A stretch of 10,444 nt of DNA from Thermofilaceae archaeon. Lineage in GTDB: Archaea > Thermoproteota > Thermoprotei > Thermofilales > B69-G16. The DNA lies in contig JALURF010000117.1 in NCBI GenBank assembly GCA_027017165.1, positions 1 through 10,444 on the forward strand, given 5' to 3'. Below the pieces are notes generated by a model. That model did no database searches and was not told where the DNA came from. It saw only the letters and a program-made list of their open reading frames with translations. Below, one piece after another: positions 5,789 to 10,444 of this stretch. Each line of letters begins with the position of its first letter. Position 1 is the first letter of the stretch. The position numbers were made by a program, and so were the translations under genes.

Positions 5789-8284
5789 ATGGAATTAACT
5801 ACGAGACGTATTTTACCTAATAGAAAAAAGGCTATGGTAGTACTGCTTACAATACTACTATTCCACTCATTGCCATTAGTCAATTCAACACCGGAGATAA
5901 AAGTAGTCTACTACCCCATACCCATTAATGAAGTTGAACTTCGCTTTGACCTTGGAGATAGCCAGCTGGTATACAGGGGAGAAATCGAGGCCAATGTAGC
6001 CACTTTTAAACTGCCAGCTGCTCTAAGAGGTCGATGGGCTAAACTGCGGTTAAACGGGGTTGAAGTAGGCAACGTTCTAATTCCCGCTGAGGGTACAAAG
6101 GCTAAGTTCTCTAAAGTAGTCGGAGCTAATATGATAAAAGGAGTAGTGGTAAATCCGAAAGGAGAACCAGTAGACGCTTTAGTAGTCGCCGTTGAGAAAA
6201 AGAAGGAAAGCTGGATTATACAATTGTTAAAATTATTCCTTCTCCCCGTAGGAATAGTCTTCTTTATAGCCGGGCTTTTCATAGATATAATAGTGGCTAC
6301 TACTATCGCCTTTATAGCACCCGGAGCCACTGTCGAATATTTAAAGGGAGCTCCTATGGCTAGGATATTCTCGCTTCCTCTATCTTTCTCTCTTTCAAGA
6401 GAACCCGTAACTCTGAACTATAGAGGGAGTAGAGTGGTGCTTGCCTTCTCTCAAGGAGAAAACGGTTTTGTAATGGAGGGTAGTAAATGGCAGTTAAAAG
6501 CCGTGCCATACCTCTTCACCGTACATCCCAGAAGACTACTCCAGTTAAGCGTATACGGGAACTACACTCAGTCCGAGAAAAAAATAATATTGCTATACGA
6601 CGATTTAGTTAAGGAAGGATATCTCTTTAGGCAATTCTCACCAGGCTTTTCCGAGAGCGATAGCAAAGAGATAGAATCCAAACCCGGGGTTACCTTCGTA
6701 AAATTGACCATGAAGCCTTCTGCCAAGATTTCCGGCTACGTCTATCTAGAACGAGATGGTGAATCGAAGCCATTATCAAACGTGCTCGTAGCCGCTGTGG
6801 GCAGTAGGGGAGGAGGTTACGCCTACACGGGGAAAGATGGATACTTTGAAATAAATTCTAACCTGGAGGAGGGCGAAGTAACAGTCTTTATAGCCTACTG
6901 CAGGGATTATGCTTTTCTAGGAGCGGAGGGCGGTAAGTGGGTTTTTCTATACTCAGTTAAGGCGTTAACGGGGGAAAACGTTGTGTTGAAAATAGCTCCT
7001 ATAGAAAAGCCAGTTTTAAGAGGCAGAGTAACTTTTAGAGGAAAACCCGTTGAAAATGCTTTAGTTTACGTGGCTGCTGGAACTTCGGAGAAGCCTCTAC
7101 CCGGTTCTGCAGCTGTGACGGGGAGGGATGGAGTATTTAGCTTAAAGTTGAACGGGGCTCCGGGGGATTACCTACTAGTGGTTAAATACGGCGAATACGT
7201 AGTATACTCGGGTAAGGTATCCGTTGAAGAGGGGATTAACGAGCTGGGCGACGTGGAGATATATCAAGGCTATCCAGAGGACTACTCTATAGTAGATGTA
7301 AATGTAATATTGCCGGAAAATATAGAAGCCCCTCGAGGAGTTTACACGGTAATAGAGAGCGAGGAAGGGACCTGGTATTGGCCTAAATATCCGATACCTC
7401 CGGGCAGGTATACCATCAAAATTTTCCCCCTTTCCTATAACGTGTTGAACTGTACGGAGTACGTAGAGAAGATCGTAGAAGTGCCGTCGGGGAGCCTAGT
7501 TAAATACAATATTAGGATTGGATATTCCAGGAAGTTCTTAGAGAATGGTACGATAGATTTTAAACTACAAATTGACTATAAGAGAGCGGTTTATGCGTAT
7601 CTAGGGGCGAGAGAAACCGGGGTGGAGAACGAGGTTGAAGTCGTTTTCGACATCATCTCTATCTGGCCGGATATATCCGGTGATGTCGAGATCTCTGTGG
7701 AGAAAGACGGGAGTCAAATATTATCTCAAAGAGAAGGTTATAAAGGAGTTGTTATAAAACGGTTTAGAGCGGAGCGGCCAGGCCTTTACTCGATATACGC
7801 TAGGTTCGAGCCGGCGGGATACGGGAGAATCGAGGTAGCGAGCTACTATGTTAAATGGGGTGGAGAAGCAAAGGCGAGTATACGCTTTTACTCGAAAAAA
7901 CTAAAAGATAATACAGTTCCCGCTGGCGAATACGTGAATTTTGAAATAGTCATAGAGGATGAACGGCTAGTTAGAGAGTTTAACAGAATAGGAGATCAGA
8001 TATCTCTAACTTACACGGTCTACAGCCCTGATGGAGAAATAGCCTTACAGCGGACGAGACAGCTATCTTCTCTACAGTTTAGAGACGGCGAGCTTTACCT
8101 AAGGGAGTCTCTAAAAGTGGGGAAAAGTGGGGAATGGAGATTTGTAGTCGAGATCACTGGGGCGCCCTATATAGAGTACACCGTGATTGAGAAGACTTTA
8201 AAGGTTGAGAGCCGCTGGTGTATATCTACGTATGTTTTGCTGGGAGTACTAGTCCTAGTAGGATTAGCTTGGAGAAAGAAATAA
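5789..8284 (+). CDS. exported membrane-anchored protein with carboxypeptidase-regulatory-like domains
   Basis: An 831-residue protein of no family I can name. Residues 1-33 are a signal peptide or anchor: basic start (RR, RKK), hydrophobic core MVVLLTILLF, then a polar stretch. The body is beta-rich. Three carboxypeptidase-regulatory-like (transthyretin-fold) segments can be seen: IKGVVVNPKGEPVDALVVAV (116-135), ISGYVYL...SNVLVAAV...TGKDGYFEI (314-355) and LRGRVTFRGKPVENALVYVAA...TGRDGVFSL (410-452). The first lacks its usual second half; instead a strongly hydrophobic stretch (143-181) follows. The C-terminus has a membrane helix (about 811-827) ending WRKK, which would stay inside the cell. 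Together this predicts a protein mostly outside the membrane, held by its tail. Only about four N-glycosylation sequons (such as N32, N258) occur. It may be an adhesin, S-layer-associated or cell-envelope protein; the sequence gives no enzymatic motif. A second exported beta-rich protein follows 88 bases later. Confidence 0.75.
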   Translation: MELTTRRILPNRKKAMVVLLTILLFHSLPLVNSTPEIKVVYYPIPINEVELRFDLGDSQLVYRGEIEANVATFKLPAALRGRWAKLRLNGVEVGNVLIPAEGTKAKFSKVVGANMIKGVVVNPKGEPVDALVVAVEKKKESWIIQLLKLFLLPVGIVFFIAGLFIDIIVATTIAFIAPGATVEYLKGAPMARIFSLPLSFSLSREPVTLNYRGSRVVLAFSQGENGFVMEGSKWQLKAVPYLFTVHPRRLLQLSVYGNYTQSEKKIILLYDDLVKEGYLFRQFSPGFSESDSKEIESKPGVTFVKLTMKPSAKISGYVYLERDGESKPLSNVLVAAVGSRGGGYAYTGKDGYFEINSNLEEGEVTVFIAYCRDYAFLGAEGGKWVFLYSVKALTGENVVLKIAPIEKPVLRGRVTFRGKPVENALVYVAAGTSEKPLPGSAAVTGRDGVFSLKLNGAPGDYLLVVKYGEYVVYSGKVSVEEGINELGDVEIYQGYPEDYSIVDVNVILPENIEAPRGVYTVIESEEGTWYWPKYPIPPGRYTIKIFPLSYNVLNCTEYVEKIVEVPSGSLVKYNIRIGYSRKFLENGTIDFKLQIDYKRAVYAYLGARETGVENEVEVVFDIISIWPDISGDVEISVEKDGSQILSQREGYKGVVIKRFRAERPGLYSIYARFEPAGYGRIEVASYYVKWGGEAKASIRFYSKKLKDNTVPAGEYVNFEIVIEDERLVREFNRIGDQISLTYTVYSPDGEIALQRTRQLSSLQFRDGELYLRESLKVGKSGEWRFVVEITGAPYIEYTVIEKTLKVESRWCISTYVLLGVLVLVGLAWRKK

Positions 8285-8304
8285 CAAGTTTAAGAGTAGC
8301 GGTA

Positions 8305-8337
8305 TTCAGACTGAACATCGCATTTAGCAAAATTTGC
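8305..8337. promoter_or_regulatory. two short dyads upstream of the second surface gene
   Basis: TTCAGACTGAA (8305-8315) and GCAAAATTTGC (8327-8337) are each 5-bp inverted repeats around a central A. Their centres are 22 bp apart, close to two DNA turns, and both lie just upstream of the TATA box. They could be operator sites, but their sequences differ from each other and short dyads are common. Confidence 0.25.
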
Positions 8338-8350
8338 GAAATTCTTAAAT
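8336..8350 (+). promoter_or_regulatory. BRE and TATA box for the second surface protein gene
   Basis: GCGAAA (8336-8341), resembling a B-recognition element, precedes CTTAAAT (8344-8350), centred 26 bases before the ATG at 8373. This predicts a leaderless message starting at the ATG. A second TATA-like palindrome, TTTATAAA (8356-8363), is too close to the ATG to drive initiation at or before it. Confidence 0.5.
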
Positions 8351-8372
8351 CGCTGTTTATAAACGCATTCAT

Positions 8373-10444
8373 ATGCGTAAGATTTTAGTCTTGGTGGCGT
8401 TTACCTCTCTATTCATCCTCCTCCTGTATTCATATTCTCCAAGTTCGGCTTTAGAAGTAGAACATGAGCTCAAGAATTTCACCATAGAGTATAGAGTATA
8501 TGAAGTTTTGCTCAACCCTTACGACTTTTACTACTATAAGAACGGCACTGGGAGTTATCGCATACTCCCCTCTTCCTTCATACTGGAAATTTCCAAAGGG
8601 ACTATTTGGGCCATCTATAGCATAGAGAGCAATCAGAGTATATTAGAGCTTAAACTGTATAGAGAGTTTACTTCAGGAATAGCTTATTTAGAAGTTTCCG
8701 GCAACAACTTCAACTATACTGTACCCATAGACCGAGGTTCAGGATACTTAGAATACGAGTTTACAATAAATCAAGGAACTCTCAGTATGAAATTTAAACT
8801 ATACCCTGGAGCTGGACTCGGCAGAATTAGAATTGGAAATATTAAGCTGAAGATGTATAATAAAGCCGAAACTCTATCCCATGTGGCTATATGTGCTTTA
8901 AACGCTCCTTACTGTAGACACATAATAAAGACTCCTTCTTTAGAAGAAGAAGCCATTCTCCACCTGCCGTCGGGCTATACCAATATAACAGTTGACGGAG
9001 AAAGCTCGTCTCTCAAAGTCGTATTAGAACCTAATTCTGAGCATACTGTAATAGCATACACTAAAAACGACGTAAAACTAGCTCTATACTCGAACGGAGT
9101 AGAGGATAGATACTTTAAGCCAAGTAGCCTCATAAATATTGAAATATCTCCTCCAGAGGAAGGCACTTCTAAAATTAAAGTCTACAAAAATGGAGAAACG
9201 GTATTTGAAGAAGACTGGGATAACAGTACTAGCTGGAGCCTAAAAGTAGATAGTCTCGGAGACTATGAAGCATTTATAGAATGGAAGGGAGATTACTTCT
9301 GCGCTTTCCAAAGCAAAAAATTTACAGTTACAGACCTGTTGATAAACTATACTATCAGAGGACAGCCGATAACAGGCTTAGAAATAGAGCTCGTTGCCGA
9401 AGTGACATGGCTTCATAATCGCTCAATAGCCCGGAACACTATCGTATACTTAAACGGAGATGAATGCTTAGCCCTAAATGGCTCAGCGGAATTTAATATA
9501 GCTTCGGATAGTAGTGGTTTGAAAAGATACGTGTTAGAAGCTAGCGTAATAAACTCTACTTTATCGAATAGCGTAGAAGTAGAGGTAGAATGGGTCGGAT
9601 TCAACATCGAAATACTGGACGCCAGAAATGGAACTATCGAAAATAATAAAGTCGAGGTTTATGGAAGCGATAGAGTAGAGCTTCTCTTTTCTATATCAAT
9701 GACCAACGGCACTATTCCCAACGACTTATTCGTTATGATCGACGAGACAGGCGATAAAACGATGATAGTAAATGGATCTTTTTCCTTTACTATTGTAGGA
9801 TTGGATAAAATATCACTATACGTGTTAGTGGGAGGGTTTAAAGTTAAAGCAGGTGAATATTCGATAACTTTTGTACATCCGGGAATTAGAGTTCTTTTAG
9901 ACGATTATTATTTCCAAGTGGGCACAGAAGCTAGATTTGAAGTTGAAATAGTGTGGATGCATAACGGAACCCCCATTCCTGGCGCAAAAGTAAGACTTGG
10001 CGAATATGAAAACACGACCGATAAGCAAGGAAGAACACTATTAGTCTACAGCGGAGATCTAGGCGAGCACAAGCTGAATATAACCGCTGATTTAGGCTGG
10101 ACAATGGTAGAGAGGCCTATCAGGCTTATCTTTACATACCTGATAATCGAGGGAAAGGAGGAGATAGTGACCAATAAGGATGAGGAGGAAGTTGTCCTAT
10201 TAGTGAAATATGCTCATAACAAGGAACCGGTTTCGGACGCGTTGGTCGCTATAGACGGGGAAGTATTAAAGACCGATAAGTATGGAAGAGTTAGTGTAGT
10301 GTTAAATGCCTCTCCAATAGGAGAAGTTTACGAAATCACGGCAGAGAAGAATAGGTTAAAAACCGTGACTCCCTTCGTGATCAAGATATACAAGCTTAAA
10401 GTTTTAATTAAATATGTAAGGAGCGATGGACTGCTTCTTAGAGT
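8373..10444 (+). CDS. large exported, sequon-rich repeat protein (3' end outside window)
   Basis: An open frame of 690 codons with no stop before the window edge, so the protein is longer. Residues 1-26 are a signal peptide: basic MRK, a long hydrophobic core, and a probable cleavage after SSA. The mature part is beta-rich with at least four Ig-like or carboxypeptidase-regulatory-like units of about 85-95 residues, whose matching points are WLHN (346), SMTN (442), WMHN (528) and YAHN (612-615). Two units show the full pattern HNGTPIPGAKV / HNKEPVSDALV followed by TDKQGR / TDKYGR. About 17 Asn-X-Ser/Thr sequons occur, far more than in the preceding protein, which suggests heavy N-glycosylation on the outer surface. 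Two cysteines close together (C174, C181) could form a disulfide. No enzymatic motif is visible. It is probably a surface-layer, adhesion or filament-type protein. A C-terminal anchor would lie beyond the window. Start chosen from the signal peptide and promoter spacing. Confidence 0.8.
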   Translation, partial: MRKILVLVAFTSLFILLLYSYSPSSALEVEHELKNFTIEYRVYEVLLNPYDFYYYKNGTGSYRILPSSFILEISKGTIWAIYSIESNQSILELKLYREFTSGIAYLEVSGNNFNYTVPIDRGSGYLEYEFTINQGTLSMKFKLYPGAGLGRIRIGNIKLKMYNKAETLSHVAICALNAPYCRHIIKTPSLEEEAILHLPSGYTNITVDGESSSLKVVLEPNSEHTVIAYTKNDVKLALYSNGVEDRYFKPSSLINIEISPPEEGTSKIKVYKNGETVFEEDWDNSTSWSLKVDSLGDYEAFIEWKGDYFCAFQSKKFTVTDLLINYTIRGQPITGLEIELVAEVTWLHNRSIARNTIVYLNGDECLALNGSAEFNIASDSSGLKRYVLEASVINSTLSNSVEVEVEWVGFNIEILDARNGTIENNKVEVYGSDRVELLFSISMTNGTIPNDLFVMIDETGDKTMIVNGSFSFTIVGLDKISLYVLVGGFKVKAGEYSITFVHPGIRVLLDDYYFQVGTEARFEVEIVWMHNGTPIPGAKVRLGEYENTTDKQGRTLLVYSGDLGEHKLNITADLGWTMVERPIRLIFTYLIIEGKEEIVTNKDEEEVVLLVKYAHNKEPVSDALVAIDGEVLKTDKYGRVSVVLNASPIGEVYEITAEKNRLKTVTPFVIKIYKLKVLIKYVRSDGLLLR
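9339..10444 (+). repeat. tandem Ig-like protein repeats within the second surface gene
   Basis: Units begin near residues 323, 420, 505 and 591, with a further one perhaps from 675 (LKVLIKYVRSDG). Each has a strand pair leading to an aromatic-x-His-Asn or related turn, then a GA/DA-V strand and a TD-x-x-GR turn. The repeats are visible at protein level only; the DNA has diverged, so they are old rather than recent duplications. Confidence 0.55.

Noticed and set aside
5911..6330. 139-codon minus-strand frame
   Set aside because: It lies wholly inside the 831-residue surface protein gene, and its translation is low-complexity (serine, threonine, proline) as expected for a shadow frame.
8356..8363. 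TTTATAAA as the promoter of the second surface gene
   Set aside because: It would place the transcription start about 13 bases inside the reading frame and remove the basic start of the signal peptide; the upstream CTTAAAT fits the spacing.
8285..10444. Minus-strand frames of 63 and 64 codons at 8975-9166 and 9413-9607
   Set aside because: The plus strand carries a continuous 690-codon frame with a signal peptide and repeats; these are shadows.

Overview
The window reads as chromosomal DNA from a thermophilic archaeon, most likely of the Thermoproteota (crenarchaeal) lineage; I cannot name a genus. The evidence is a NurA/HerA gene pair, an archaeal-type ATPase of the DUF234 family, an archaeal beta-CASP nuclease-like protein, large secreted Ig-like proteins, strong use of AGA/AGG and ATA codons, and TATA boxes about 26-30 bases before several start codons, which implies leaderless or nearly leaderless transcripts.

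Layout: 1-215 is a non-coding leader with a 14-bp palindrome, two near-identical 22-bp direct repeats, a T-rich tract and a possible 22-codon mini-ORF. 216-2842 (+) holds nurA and herA, tightly coupled: the herA ribosome binding site overlaps the nurA stop codon. These encode the nuclease and hexameric translocase that resect DNA ends in archaea; their usual partners mre11 and rad50 are not in the window. 2832-4006 (-) is a convergent, broken DUF234-type ATPase gene, with an in-frame stop between Walker A and Walker B and a one-base frameshift just before the C-terminal half. 4157-5719 (+) encodes a metallo-beta-lactamase/beta-CASP protein resembling RNase J. 5789-8284 (+) and 8373 to the window end (+) encode two large exported proteins made of beta-rich Ig-like or carboxypeptidase-regulatory-like repeats; the second is cut off by the window edge.

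Functionally there are two blocks. The left block (nurA-herA, the ATPase remnant and the beta-CASP enzyme) concerns nucleic-acid processing. The right block (the two exported proteins) concerns the cell surface. The genes from 4157 onward each have their own likely promoter, so I see no evidence that the blocks form one operon. The most unusual items are the beta-CASP protein variant, the long hydrophobic insertion in the first surface protein, the sequon-rich repeat protein at the right edge, the broken ATPase, and the repeats before nurA. I found no clear evidence of a wholly new system, nor any CRISPR array, transposase or RNA gene.
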